Below, in pieces: positions 16,065-25,597 of a DNA stretch of 64,000 nucleotides. The notes beneath the pieces were generated by a model. The model was not told the DNA's origin, made no database searches, and saw only the letters and a list, made by a program, of their open reading frames with translations. Every line of letters starts with the position of its first letter. The stretch's first letter is position 1. The translations under genes were made by a program, and so were the position numbers. The DNA is taken from the NCBI RefSeq assembly GCF_003390375.1, contig NZ_QUOT01000001.1, positions 434,001 through 498,000 of the forward strand, read 5' to 3'. Source of the DNA: Thalassotalea euphylliae. Its GTDB lineage: Bacteria; Pseudomonadota; Gammaproteobacteria; Enterobacterales; Alteromonadaceae.

Positions 16065-17588
16065 CTAAATTTTTTGAATTGCGCGTTCTTGCGATGACCA
16101 TTCAACGTGATACCTCTTACCCACTGCTTTATCTAAACGTTCAAACGTATGGGCACCAAAGAAATCACGCTGTCCCTGCAATAAGTTTGCTGGCAACACT
16201 GCTGAGCGCATTGAATCGTAGTACGACAATGATGAAGACAACGCCCCTGCCGGAATACCCATCAAAGTAATTTCAGCAACCGCCTGACGCCAGTTCGCTT
16301 GGTATTTATTAAGCTGTTCAACAAAGAATTCATCGAGGAATAAGTTCTCTAACTCTTCGTTGCGCTCAAACGCTTCAGTAATTGGTTGTAAGAATACAGC
16401 ACGAATAATACAGCCTGCACGCCATATTTTAGCGATGCTGGCAAAGTCTAGTGTCCAATTATGTTCTTTGGCTGCAAGTTTCATTAACTGGAAGCCTTGC
16501 GCGTATGCACAAATCTTTGCACAGTAAATCGCGTCATGTAGTCGCATGGTAAATGCTTGTTTGTCTTCATCAGAAAGCGTTTTCTGGGTAGGGCCTTGTA
16601 AAAGTTCAGATGCGGTAACACGCATGTCTTTGAAAGAAGAAATTGAACGTGCATATACAGCCTGAGAAATTGTTGGCGCCGGGCACCCTACTTCTAAACT
16701 ACTTACCGCTGTCCACAAACCAGTACCTTTTTGGCCAGCTTTATCCAGAATTAAATCAACTAGCGGTGTTTCCTCTTCAATCTTGTGACGTAAAACTTCC
16801 ACTGAGATTTCCATTAGGTAGCTATCTAATGGACCTTGGTTCCACTGTTCGAAGGTATCAGCAATTTCATCGCAGCTCATGCCTAAGCCATTTCGTAGTA
16901 CATGATACGCTTCACAGATAATTTGCATATCTGCGTATTCAATACCATTGTGCACCATTTTTACGTAGTGACCTGCACCTGCTGGGCCAATATAGGCTGC
17001 ACATGGGTCGCCGCCTTCTATTATTTGGCCTGGCTCAACACGCTCAATTGGCTTACCGGTTTTAGGGTCTACCTTGGCAGAGATAGCCTCCCAAATTGGC
17101 TTGATGCGAGTCCACGCATACGGAGAACCACTTGGCATAAGCGCAGGACCAAATCTTGCACCAACTTCACCGCCAGATACCGCTGACGAGAATAAAATAA
17201 ATTGATTTTTGTAACGCTCTTCGCGCTCAACCGTATCAGCCCATAAGCTATTACCAGTATCGATAACAATATCGTCTGGTTGAATACCGGCGCCTATCAA
17301 GCTCTCGCAAACTTGATCTACTGGCTCACCAGCGGGAACAGAAAGAACAATTAAATGAGGGGCTTTTAGTTGTGAGAGGAGTTCAGTGTAAGACGAGCAA
17401 CCATAAACACGTTGGCTATCTGTTTTGTTTTCTTCCTTGTCTTGCTCAATTGCATCATTTACTTTCTCTTGGCTTAAATCAAAAGCAGCAATTTTATAGC
17501 CGTTATCAGCAAGATTAAGTACAAGGTTTTTACCCATTACACCTAAGCCGATAAAGCCGATGTCACACAATGCTTTCTCTTGTGTCAT
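16065..17588 (-). CDS. gnd: 6-phosphogluconate dehydrogenase, decarboxylating
   Basis: Oxidises 6-phosphogluconate to ribulose 5-phosphate with NADP+, the last oxidative step of the pentose phosphate pathway. It has 507 residues. The Rossmann motif GLGVMGKNLVLNLADNGY is at residues 14-31; the catalytic and substrate segment GAGHYVKMVHNGIEYADMQ is near 212-230; the C-terminal RAQRDFFGAHTFER-type end appears as GQRDFFGAHTFERLD. It lies divergently from gapA. A palindrome at 17736-17751 in the shared region may be a regulatory site. Confidence 0.97.
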   Translation of the reverse strand: MTQEKALCDIGFIGLGVMGKNLVLNLADNGYKIAAFDLSQEKVNDAIEQDKEENKTDSQRVYGCSSYTELLSQLKAPHLIVLSVPAGEPVDQVCESLIGAGIQPDDIVIDTGNSLWADTVEREERYKNQFILFSSAVSGGEVGARFGPALMPSGSPYAWTRIKPIWEAISAKVDPKTGKPIERVEPGQIIEGGDPCAAYIGPAGAGHYVKMVHNGIEYADMQIICEAYHVLRNGLGMSCDEIADTFEQWNQGPLDSYLMEISVEVLRHKIEEETPLVDLILDKAGQKGTGLWTAVSSLEVGCPAPTISQAVYARSISSFKDMRVTASELLQGPTQKTLSDEDKQAFTMRLHDAIYCAKICAYAQGFQLMKLAAKEHNWTLDFASIAKIWRAGCIIRAVFLQPITEAFERNEELENLFLDEFFVEQLNKYQANWRQAVAEITLMGIPAGALSSSLSYYDSMRSAVLPANLLQGQRDFFGAHTFERLDKAVGKRYHVEWSSQERAIQKI

Positions 17589-17735
17589 ATTCTAATTCCG
17601 AGGGTTAATACAGTGGATGTCGGCGCATCAATGCGCCATGTTTCCACTATTTTATCATGGGAATTTCCATAACGCTTCAGTTAAAACGTATAAAGCTGTT
17701 AATTTTTCTTGGTTTTTTAGTAACAATCCGAAATT

Positions 17736-17751
17736 TAATTTAACTAAATTA
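17736..17751. promoter_or_regulatory. Palindrome in the gnd-gapA intergenic region (possible HexR site)
   Basis: TAATTTA and TAAATTA form a perfect inverted repeat with a two-base centre, continuing to TTACA on one side. The right half resembles the HexR half-site, but the left half lacks TGT, so the call is weak. Confidence 0.35.
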
Positions 17752-17791
17752 CATAACCAAGTGTTTTACTCTTGTATTTTTTATTTATTGG

Positions 17792-17806
17792 TGTAATTTT
17801 ACTACA
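17792..17806. promoter_or_regulatory. HexR operator before gapA
   Basis: TGTAATTTTACTACA matches the HexR consensus (TGTARTNNNAYTACA type, from family knowledge). It lies 23 bases upstream of the gapA ATG. The identical 15-mer occurs before zwf at 27149. Confidence 0.8.
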
Positions 17807-17828
17807 TTAATAAAATTCAGGAATTCAC

Positions 17829-18824
17829 ATGACTATTAAAGTTGGTATAAACGGCTTTGGTCGCATCGGCCGTTTTGTATTTAGAGCGGCGCAAGAACGC
17901 CAAGATATTGAAATTGTCGGCATTAACGACTTAATTGACGTAGATTACATGGCTTACATGCTTAAATATGATTCAACTCATGGTCGCTTTAACGGTCAAG
18001 TTGATGTCGTTGATGGCAATTTAGTGGTAAATGGTCAAACAGTTCGTGTCACCGCTGAACGCGATCCAGAGCAGTTAAAGTGGAATGACATTGGAGCGGA
18101 TGTAGTTGTTGAGGCAACAGGTTTGTTCTTAACTGATGAAACGGCACGCAAACACATTAAAGCTGGCGCTAAAAAAGTTGTCATGTCGGCACCGTCTAAA
18201 GACGCCACACCAATGTTTGTTATGGGCGTAAACCATAGCGAATATCAAGGTGAAGATGTGGTATCGAATGCTTCTTGTACCACCAACTGTTTGGCACCGA
18301 TTGCTAAAGTGCTCAATGACAATTGGGGCATTACAGACGGTTTGATGACTACGGTTCATGCTACAACGGCAACCCAAAAAACCGTCGATGGTCCTTCTGC
18401 AAAAGACTGGCGTGGTGGCCGCGGTGCGGGTCAAAATATTATTCCATCTTCAACAGGTGCCGCAAAAGCCGTTGGGAAAGTGATTCCTGAATTAAATGGC
18501 AAGCTAACGGGCATGGCTTTTCGTGTGCCAACGCCAAATGTGTCAGTTGTCGACTTAACGGTCAACCTTGCTAAACCGGCAAGTTATGAAGAAATCTGCA
18601 CGGCAATGAAAACTGCTGCACAAGGTGAACTAGCGGGCGTTTTGGGTTACACAGAAGACCAAGTAGTTTCAAATGACTTCATCGGAGAAAAGTGCACTTC
18701 AGTATTTGATGCTGGTGCAGGTATTGCCTTAACAGATACCTTCGTCAAAGTTGTATCTTGGTATGACAACGAAATTGGCTACTCAAATAAAGTACTCGAT
18801 TTAGTTGCATACATCGCCAAGTAA
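17829..18824 (+). CDS. gapA: Glyceraldehyde-3-phosphate dehydrogenase
   Basis: The standard glycolytic GAPDH, 331 residues. The NAD-binding motif is INGFGRIGRFVFRAA; the catalytic Cys150 is in SNASCTTNCLAP; the phosphate-binding HATTATQKTVDGPS follows; the C-terminal signature is WYDNEIGYSNKV. ATG is preceded by AGGAATTC. A HexR operator overlaps the promoter region, as in Shewanella, where HexR controls gapA. It is the only gene of its transcript, ended by a strong terminator. Confidence 0.98.
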   Translation: MTIKVGINGFGRIGRFVFRAAQERQDIEIVGINDLIDVDYMAYMLKYDSTHGRFNGQVDVVDGNLVVNGQTVRVTAERDPEQLKWNDIGADVVVEATGLFLTDETARKHIKAGAKKVVMSAPSKDATPMFVMGVNHSEYQGEDVVSNASCTTNCLAPIAKVLNDNWGITDGLMTTVHATTATQKTVDGPSAKDWRGGRGAGQNIIPSSTGAAKAVGKVIPELNGKLTGMAFRVPTPNVSVVDLTVNLAKPASYEEICTAMKTAAQGELAGVLGYTEDQVVSNDFIGEKCTSVFDAGAGIALTDTFVKVVSWYDNEIGYSNKVLDLVAYIAK

Positions 18825-18881
18825 ACGACAGCGAAACAAGCAAGTCAAACAAAGTTAGATTTGCGCTAATTTAATACTTAG

Positions 18882-18907
18882 AAAAGTCGGCACTCGCCGA
18901 CTTTTTT
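18882..18907 (+). terminator. Terminator of gapA
   Basis: AAAAGTCGGC / GCCGACTTTT with a four-base loop and T run. Confidence 0.92.
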
Positions 18908-19029
18908 GTTAACTATTAAGCAATTATTCTATTCATCTACTATCTTCAGGCTATAGGCGAACTCGCTCGTCTTATTAAGCATTGCAAAAGTGCTTACAAA
19001 ACGTTGTGAACAAAGCCAGAGAGGAAGAT

Positions 19030-21303
19030 ATGCAGAAAAACAAACCAAGCAAGGTAGCCAGTAACCAAGTAAACTCCCCTCAGCGCAAAACAAGAGAGTC
19101 ACTTAAAGCTCATTCCCCTTCTTCCAATGCGACCACCACAAGAGAAGAAGAAACGATTTCGAATAAACGTACGATTGCAACGAACAGTAATGAAGCTAGC
19201 GACTTCATTGGCGCCGATAAGTACAATTATTTCACTGAAAAAGACGTCTCACTAATACTTAAAAATTTGGATAACTTAAGAGGTGAGGTCTACCCAAATT
19301 CGAATACTTCGGAAGATGAAGATCTTATACCACCAAACTTTCCCTCAGTCTGTTTAATTGGTTTGGGTCGCTGTGGCTCAAATATCGCCTTGGATGTTGC
19401 TTGCCTTGTTCACAATGCTCGTAATTACTATCTAGATGAATTTCACAACGCGCAACTGCAAGCACAAGAAAATGATAGCAAACCACTGAAATGGATTCAG
19501 CTCAGCCTTAATATTCAACCGTCTAAAGCAGTTAAGCCAGTATTCCTTATTGAGCCTTAAGTCATGCTTGGTGATCTAGACAAAGACATCGAAGGTCGTA
19601 TTCGGTTCTCCTCTAAGGGTTTTGATAATAATTTCCTTAAAGATTACAACAAGCTCAAAATAATGGATCTGTCTGAAGTTCATGCGGGCGGTGCGGGCAA
19701 TGCGCCTATTCTCGGACAATATTTAGCGAAAATAATACTGAATAAAAATACCGATCAATTCACTAATCAAGATTGGAAGTTTATTCACTCTTATTTAATA
19801 GATTCATGCGGTATTAAAGCCAACCAATCGCGCTTGTATTTTTACATCTTTAGCGCTGGTGGTGGCACAGGCTCTGGTAAGGCATCAGAATTTGGTTTGG
19901 CTCAGCAATATTCGTATATGAATAAAACATTCGATACAAAGTCGGAGCGGGATTTAGCCAGTCACAATCAATCGTTTGTATTTGAGCCCATTTTTACTAG
20001 CGGTATCTGTATCTTACCCAATATTTCAGATCAGTACGTCGAAACGTCGGAAGCCCTGCATATCAACGCAGGCCGCCTGTTATGCAAATATCTTTCGGAA
20101 GAATGGAATTTCTCGTACAGCATGGATAACGAAAATACATCAATTACTAACATGATACCGCTCATACGGCCTTGGAATGCAATGATGTTAATTTCCAACG
20201 ACATCATGCGCTACGCCGAGCAAAACGATAAAGATGGCGGCATGCAATTTATTGATGTTAACTCGATGGAACGACACGCGAATCAATATATTAGTCAACA
20301 GATTTTCAATATTTTAACGGCGCAAGCGGTCACCACAGATTACGACGAAAATTATTTTAGACGCGCGGGTATTGATATCGGCGAAACCATTCGGCTTGAC
20401 GCCAATGATTTATTTATGAGTTTGGCAGGCCCTGTAGCAATTGCTTATGCAGAGTCTGTGGTTGGAGACAGCGAACTTTCTGGTGAAAGTAAAAAGCTAT
20501 TCAATGCCGATGAACAATCACTCGATATTGATGATCTTTTTTATCGCTCAATCGACCTGCCGCACTTTAATAAACAAACACAAGCCATTGAAGGCATAAG
20601 TATTTTACCTATTGAGTCTAATCAATATCGTGTCGCCCTCGAACACTATAAAAAGCATGACTACGATGCTTCAGTACTTAAAAAGCTACACTTTTATAAA
20701 AACTGCTCTTCTGTGGTTTCAATCGTATCACTGCCGAAAGACTATAAGCTTTCGTATATGGATTTAAATAAATTAAAAATGCACCTGAATAATTTATTTC
20801 CCAATACCACATTAAAACGTTACGCTCTTGTTATTGGTGCCTCTGCAAACTTGTCATTAACAACTTTAATCGCTAAAAGCCCTTGCCTAAGCGACGACTT
20901 CTTAACGCTTTTTGTTGCATATATAAAACGTTGTTTTGCAAGAGACAATTATCGATTTGACGATACGGTAGACAAGCGAATTATTGAGTTTATTAAAGCT
21001 GATGAATTCTATGTAAAAGAGGTCGATAAGTTGTTACTGGAGTTTGAAAATCCGGCCAAGATTCTCGACACTAACTGGTATGCCATTAAGCCGATGTATG
21101 AGAAGAAGTATCGGGAGCTGATTAATGACAACAAGCAGTTTACGTCAAATAATGACATCCGTTTAACATTGGATAACGTTAAAAATGCAATCTATTATTT
21201 ACGCGAAATATATCGCCACCGCATCAGCAAAACAAATGTTATTTCCTTGAATAACACTATCTCAATTAGCGATATTGACATTAAGGACAATAATAGCGAC
21301 TAA
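19030..21303 (+). pseudogene. Tubulin/FtsZ-superfamily GTPase with in-frame TAA
   Basis: One frame of 758 codons, interrupted only by TAA at 19558-19560 (codon 177). The start ATG 19030 has GAGAGGAAG upstream. The N-terminal 100 residues are Ser/Thr/Lys-rich and probably disordered. Nucleotide loops, numbered as if the stop were sense: T1 GLGRCGSN at 111-118; a T3-like HAGGAGNAP at 218-226; the tubulin signature GGGTGSG at 277-283; a T6-like ISND with a following Asn helix near 388-420; and a T7-like LDANDL at 456-461 that would supply the catalytic acid. The C-terminal 300 residues are unfamiliar. T1 lies before the stop and all other loops after it. An ATG is present three bases beyond the stop, so reinitiation could give a T1-less protein. 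Probably a Tubulin_2/FtsZ-like family member rather than cell-division FtsZ. It is flanked by terminators and has no partner gene. Confidence 0.75.
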
Positions 21304-21327
21304 GCCGACACTTTTAGGCTGACCAAA

Positions 21328-21358
21328 CAAAAAACCAGTCAATTACGACTGGTTTTTT
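21328..21358. terminator. Bidirectional terminator between the tubulin-like gene and eda
   Basis: AAAACCAGTC / GACTGGTTTT with a six-base loop. A run on one side and T run on the other serve both convergent genes. Confidence 0.9.
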
Positions 21359-21382
21359 ATCTTAAAATAACTAACTTAGCCG

Positions 21383-22048
21383 CTATTTAACAACGCTAGC
21401 TTGTTCGACATGAGCCAAGGCTTCTTGCGCCAGCTCAGTAATTGCCGTCCAATTTTTTTGCTTAATGATGTTGTCAGAGACCAGCCAAGAGCCACCACAA
21501 CATGCAACATTACCTAAAGATAAATAGTTGTTAACATTGTTTAGGTTAATGCCCCCCGTTGGACAGAACTTGATGTTAGGGAAAGGCCCACCGATGGATT
21601 TAATTGCCTTAACACCACCTGATGCCTCCGCGGGGAAAAACTTAAAGTGATCATAGCCAAAGTCAATGCCATCCATTAATTCTGAAATCGAGGATATTCC
21701 TGGAATTAATGCAATATCACCTTCATTACCCGCTTTAAGCAAATCTTTGGTTAACCCTGGGCTAATAGCAAACTTAGCCCCTGCATCTCGCGATCTTTGT
21801 AGTAATTCACGGTTAGTTACGGTGCCCGCGCCAACCACAGCATCTGGTAAATTCTTAGCAATGGTCTCAATAACCTGCAACGCAGAAGGTGTGCGAAGTG
21901 TAACTTCTAATACGTTAATATTAGCAGCCATTAGCGCTTCAGCGATCGGCAACGCATCTTCAACATGCTCGATAACAAGTACAGGCACAATTGGTCCCAT
22001 TGCAAATAGCTCAGATGGCGCCAGTTGCCATTTTTTTAAATCCTTCAT
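21383..22048 (-). CDS. eda: KDPG/KHG aldolase
   Basis: Splits 2-keto-3-deoxy-6-phosphogluconate into pyruvate and glyceraldehyde 3-phosphate, the last Entner-Doudoroff step. It has 221 residues in a TIM barrel: PVLVIEHVEDALPIAEAL (active-site Glu), VVGAGTV, KFAISPGL, and the Schiff-base Lys in DHFKFFPAEASGG near residue 138, ending GGINLNN. It overlaps glk by four bases. Last gene of zwf-pgl-edd-glk-eda, with a terminator shared with the convergent tubulin-like gene. Confidence 0.97.
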   Translation of the reverse strand: MKDLKKWQLAPSELFAMGPIVPVLVIEHVEDALPIAEALMAANINVLEVTLRTPSALQVIETIAKNLPDAVVGAGTVTNRELLQRSRDAGAKFAISPGLTKDLLKAGNEGDIALIPGISSISELMDGIDFGYDHFKFFPAEASGGVKAIKSIGGPFPNIKFCPTGGINLNNVNNYLSLGNVACCGGSWLVSDNIIKQKNWTAITELAQEALAHVEQASVVK

Positions 22049-23070
22049 AATGCCTCTTTCTTATCTTGTATATCGTCTTGTAAATCGTGTTGAAGGTTGT
22101 CTTGAAGAAGGTACGCGGTTGCACCCAAAATTCCAGGCTGAGATTCAGTAATCACATAGGTAGGAATGTTTTGGTTAAAACCAGACATACGGCCTTTTTC
22201 TTCGAAACGTTGCCTAAAATCACTGCTTTTAAAATACTCTATAAATCTTGGAACTATGCCACCAGCAATATAAACTCCGCCGAAACTACCTAGCGTTAAT
22301 GCTAGATTGCCAGCAAAGCTGCCAAGTGTTTTGCAAAACTGTGCTAAAGCTTGATCACATACTTCACACTCGTTTGCTAAGGCGCGAGAGGTAACATCTT
22401 GTGCGGTTAGCTCGCTCTCAACCGAGGAATTTTTACTGGCAAGCGCTTGGTATATTTGTTCAATTCCCAAGCCAGAAAGCAGCTGCTCATACGAAACATG
22501 CTGATATTTCGTCAGTAAAAATTCCAATATGTCGATTTCTTGTTTATCAACAGGCGCAAAATCGACATGTCCACCCTCGCCGCTTATACTTAACCAAGTT
22601 TCTTGCTGTTGGGCATCTTGCTCTTGAATTAGGTTTGCGACACCTAAACCAGTGCCAGGGCCACAAACAGAAATAGGCTTGTCAGCGACTGACTCGCCAC
22701 CACCAATTTGAACTTTTTGCTCATCACTCAGCATAGGAATCGCGTGGGCAATTGCGGTAAAGTCATTAATAAGCAGTAACTTGTTGAGTCCAAGAGCAGA
22801 TTTCAATTGTGTTTTTGAAAATTGCCAAGGTAAATTGGTCATGACCACAAGATCATTTTCGACCGGGCATGCTATTGCAAAACATGCATTGATTGTTTTA
22901 CCCGACAGCTGCTCTTTTTCAATAAAATCAGCAACCACTTCAGCCAAACTTGCATATTTAGCGCATTGGTAAACAGTTAAGGCTTCGCAACAACCATCTT
23001 GCTGGGCAATGCCGATTCTTAAATTAGTGCCGCCAATATCGGCGACAATATTAACTACATTTTCGAGCAT
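22045..23070 (-). CDS. glk: Glucokinase
   Basis: Phosphorylates glucose with ATP to glucose 6-phosphate. It has 341 residues and is the bacterial Glk of ROK-unrelated type: phosphate-1 motif VADIGGTNLRIGIAQ at 9-23, CGPGTGLGVANLI near residues 131-143, and GEGGHVDFAP. The C-terminal stretch LQDNLQHDLQDDIQDKKEAL is a short Gln/Asp-rich tail. The ATG overlaps the edd stop by one base and the stop overlaps the eda start, so translation is coupled along the operon. Confidence 0.95.
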   Translation of the reverse strand: MLENVVNIVADIGGTNLRIGIAQQDGCCEALTVYQCAKYASLAEVVADFIEKEQLSGKTINACFAIACPVENDLVVMTNLPWQFSKTQLKSALGLNKLLLINDFTAIAHAIPMLSDEQKVQIGGGESVADKPISVCGPGTGLGVANLIQEQDAQQQETWLSISGEGGHVDFAPVDKQEIDILEFLLTKYQHVSYEQLLSGLGIEQIYQALASKNSSVESELTAQDVTSRALANECEVCDQALAQFCKTLGSFAGNLALTLGSFGGVYIAGGIVPRFIEYFKSSDFRQRFEEKGRMSGFNQNIPTYVITESQPGILGATAYLLQDNLQHDLQDDIQDKKEAL

Positions 23071-24902
23071 TAATGCTCACCCTCAAGATTACCGAATAGT
23101 GAACATGCGCCAGTGTCAGCTGAACTCAAGCTTTGACGCATAAAGCCAAACAACTCGCGTCCCATACCTTCATGGTGACCGTTAACATTAAACTTAGATA
23201 ACGGGCGCTGCGCTAATTCTTGTTCGTCAACTAACAAGGTTAGTTCGCCTGATTCACCATCAACCATGATCATGTCGCCGTTTTGTACTTTAGCGATCCA
23301 ACCACCGTCTAGTGCTTCTGGACACAAGTGGATAGCAGCTGGCACTTTACCTGAAGCACCAGACATACGACCGTCAGTTACCAACGCTACCTTAAAGCCC
23401 TTGTCTTGTAACACACCTAAAGGTGGCGTTAATTTATGAAGTTCAGGCATACCTCGTGCTTTCGGCCCTTGAAAGCGAACTACCGCAACAAAGTCTTTTT
23501 CAAGCTCACCAGCTTTGAAGGCAGCTTCTAATTCGTGTTGATCTTCAAAAACAACGGCTGGCGCTTTGATCACTGTACTGCCATCGCGAAGTGCAGACGT
23601 TTTTAATACTGAAGTTCCCATGTTACCCTTGAGCACTTTCAAACCGCCGTCTGGCTTGAATGGTTGCTCTGTGGTTGCAATCACTTCTGGATCGCCAGAA
23701 ACGTCAGTACTGTCTACCCATACTAATTTGCCATTCTCTAGCAAAGGTTGCTGGGTGTAGCGTGTTAAACCTCGACCACAAATCGTCTCTACATCTTCGT
23801 GCAATAAGCCAGCACCTATTAGTTCTTTGAATAACAACGCCATACCACCTGCTTGTTGGAAGTGGTTAATATCGGCATGACCATTAGGGTAAATGCGAGT
23901 GATCAGTGGGACGGCGTCCGACAAGTCATTGAAATCTTGGAAATCAATAATGATACCGGCAGCTTTTGCAAATGCGATAATATGCATGGTTAAGTTCGTA
24001 GAACCACCGGTGGCAAGTAACGCCACAATAGCGTTAACGACAGAGCGCTCGTCAACCATTTTACCAATAGGTAAATAGTTACCTGATTGCTGTGTTAAAC
24101 GCGTGACTTGGCGTGCTGCTGCTTTGGTTAACTCTTCACGTAGTTCTGTGTTCGGTGCGACAAAAGATGCACCCGGTAAATGCAAGCCCATTACTTCCAC
24201 GACTAACTGGTTAGAGTTAGCTGTACCAAAGAATGTACAAGTACCAGCACTGTGATATGACGCTGACTCCGCTGCTAGTAGCTCTTCTTTACCCACTTCA
24301 CCTTTGGCAAATTGTTGTCTAACGCGTGCTTTTTCTTTGTTAGGAATACCTGAAGGCATAGGGCCAGCTGGCACAAATACTGTTGGTAAGTGACCAAAGG
24401 TTAAACTCGCTAATAACAAGCCAGGGACGATTTTGTCACAGATGCCAAGCATTAACGCGCCATCAAACATGTTGTGTGACAAGCCAACGGCCGTTGACAT
24501 TGCAATTACATCTCGGCTCATTAAGCTAAGATCCATACCCGGTTGACCTTGGGTAACACCATCACACATTGCTGGTACGCCACCGGCAAACTGCGCAACG
24601 CCGCCAGTTTCAGACACTGCCCGTTTGATAATCGCTGGATACGTTTCGTACGGCTGATGTGCCGAGAGCATATCGTTATAAGCCGATACAATGGCGATAT
24701 CTGAGTGATTTAAGCCTTTTAGTTTGTTTTTATCTTCTTTGCCACACGCAGCAAAGCCGTGTGCTAAGTTGCCGCATGACAAACTAGCACGGTGGACCGT
24801 GTCAGACTTTGCTCGTTCAATTTTATCTAAGTAAGCCTGACGTGTAGGCTTACTGCGCTCTATGATTCGTTCGGTAATCGCTTGAATTTGGGGATTCATC
24901 AT
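23070..24902 (-). CDS. edd: 6-phosphogluconate dehydratase
   Basis: Converts 6-phosphogluconate to KDPG, the committed Entner-Doudoroff step. The 610 residues are the usual length for this IlvD/Edd family iron-sulfur enzyme. Conserved segments: SAYNDMLSAHQPYETYP, AMCDGVTQGQPGMDLSL with a cluster Cys, GICDKIVPG, the Cys of YHSAGTCTFFGTANSNQ, and VTDGRMSGASGKVPAAIH near the C-terminus. The stop overlaps the glk start, and the ATG overlaps the pgl stop. Confidence 0.98.
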   Translation of the reverse strand: MMNPQIQAITERIIERSKPTRQAYLDKIERAKSDTVHRASLSCGNLAHGFAACGKEDKNKLKGLNHSDIAIVSAYNDMLSAHQPYETYPAIIKRAVSETGGVAQFAGGVPAMCDGVTQGQPGMDLSLMSRDVIAMSTAVGLSHNMFDGALMLGICDKIVPGLLLASLTFGHLPTVFVPAGPMPSGIPNKEKARVRQQFAKGEVGKEELLAAESASYHSAGTCTFFGTANSNQLVVEVMGLHLPGASFVAPNTELREELTKAAARQVTRLTQQSGNYLPIGKMVDERSVVNAIVALLATGGSTNLTMHIIAFAKAAGIIIDFQDFNDLSDAVPLITRIYPNGHADINHFQQAGGMALLFKELIGAGLLHEDVETICGRGLTRYTQQPLLENGKLVWVDSTDVSGDPEVIATTEQPFKPDGGLKVLKGNMGTSVLKTSALRDGSTVIKAPAVVFEDQHELEAAFKAGELEKDFVAVVRFQGPKARGMPELHKLTPPLGVLQDKGFKVALVTDGRMSGASGKVPAAIHLCPEALDGGWIAKVQNGDMIMVDGESGELTLLVDEQELAQRPLSKFNVNGHHEGMGRELFGFMRQSLSSADTGACSLFGNLEGEH

Positions 24903-25594
24903 TATTCCGCCCAGTATACTTGAGTCGCAAGTGACTCATGGTGCAAAAATGCACGAATTGGCATTTGCGTCGTATCAGAGTCCGCTAGTGCTTTCTCTAA
25001 TACTTCTTTCTTGCTATCGCCACAAATGTGTAAAAAGGTATTTTGACTTTGCGCTAGGTATGCGTAGCTAAAGGTAATGCGCTCGTGTGGTGCCGTTTGC
25101 GGTACCACCTTTAACAGTGGTGCGGCATCGCGTGACAAGGCTGAATGGATTTCGTTGCTGCACGGGAACAATGACGCCGTATGGCCGTCTTCACCCATGC
25201 CTAGAATCAACACATCAAACGGCAATACTGTAGTGCCTGCAGCAAGGTTTAAGTCTGAAAGTACTTCAACTGTAAGCTCGTCGCCTTGTTTGATATGGAA
25301 GAAATTAGCGTCTAATGCCTTATTTTGAAGTAGATTTTCGTGAACTAGTTTGGTATTGCTAGCGTCATCAGTAATATCAACCCAACGCTCATCGGCTAAC
25401 GTTACCGTAATTTGTTTCCAAGGCAGATCCATGTTAGAAAGTGCGGTAAAAAAACCTTTTGGTGTCGAACCACCGGAAACGGCAATGCTTGCTTTACCTT
25501 TTAACTTTACTGCACTAACTAGAATTTCAGCTACTTGATCAGTAAGCGCTTGGTCTAACTTTGCGCGAGATTCAAATTCATTAATTGTATACAT
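24902..25594 (-). CDS. pgl: 6-phosphogluconolactonase
   Basis: Hydrolyses 6-phosphogluconolactone made by Zwf. It has 230 residues in the NagB/DevB fold: ASIAVSGGSTPKGFFTALS near residues 36-54, TVTLADERWVDITDDASN, and LILGMGEDGHTASLFPC with the catalytic His. It is three bases after zwf and overlaps edd by one base. The set zwf-pgl-edd is the canonical proteobacterial operon order. Confidence 0.97.
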   Translation of the reverse strand: MYTINEFESRAKLDQALTDQVAEILVSAVKLKGKASIAVSGGSTPKGFFTALSNMDLPWKQITVTLADERWVDITDDASNTKLVHENLLQNKALDANFFHIKQGDELTVEVLSDLNLAAGTTVLPFDVLILGMGEDGHTASLFPCSNEIHSALSRDAAPLLKVVPQTAPHERITFSYAYLAQSQNTFLHICGDSKKEVLEKALADSDTTQMPIRAFLHHESLATQVYWAE

Positions 25595-25597
25595 CTA

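Noticed and set aside
18982..19029. Upstream extension of the tubulin-like gene from TTG at 18982
   Set aside because: ATG 19030 has a strong GAGAGGAAG and the extension is not needed.
19558..19560. TAA as a programmed readthrough or recoding site
   Set aside because: No frameshift or readthrough-type context or downstream structure is evident, and TAA ends most genes here; a mutation or base error is the simpler reading.
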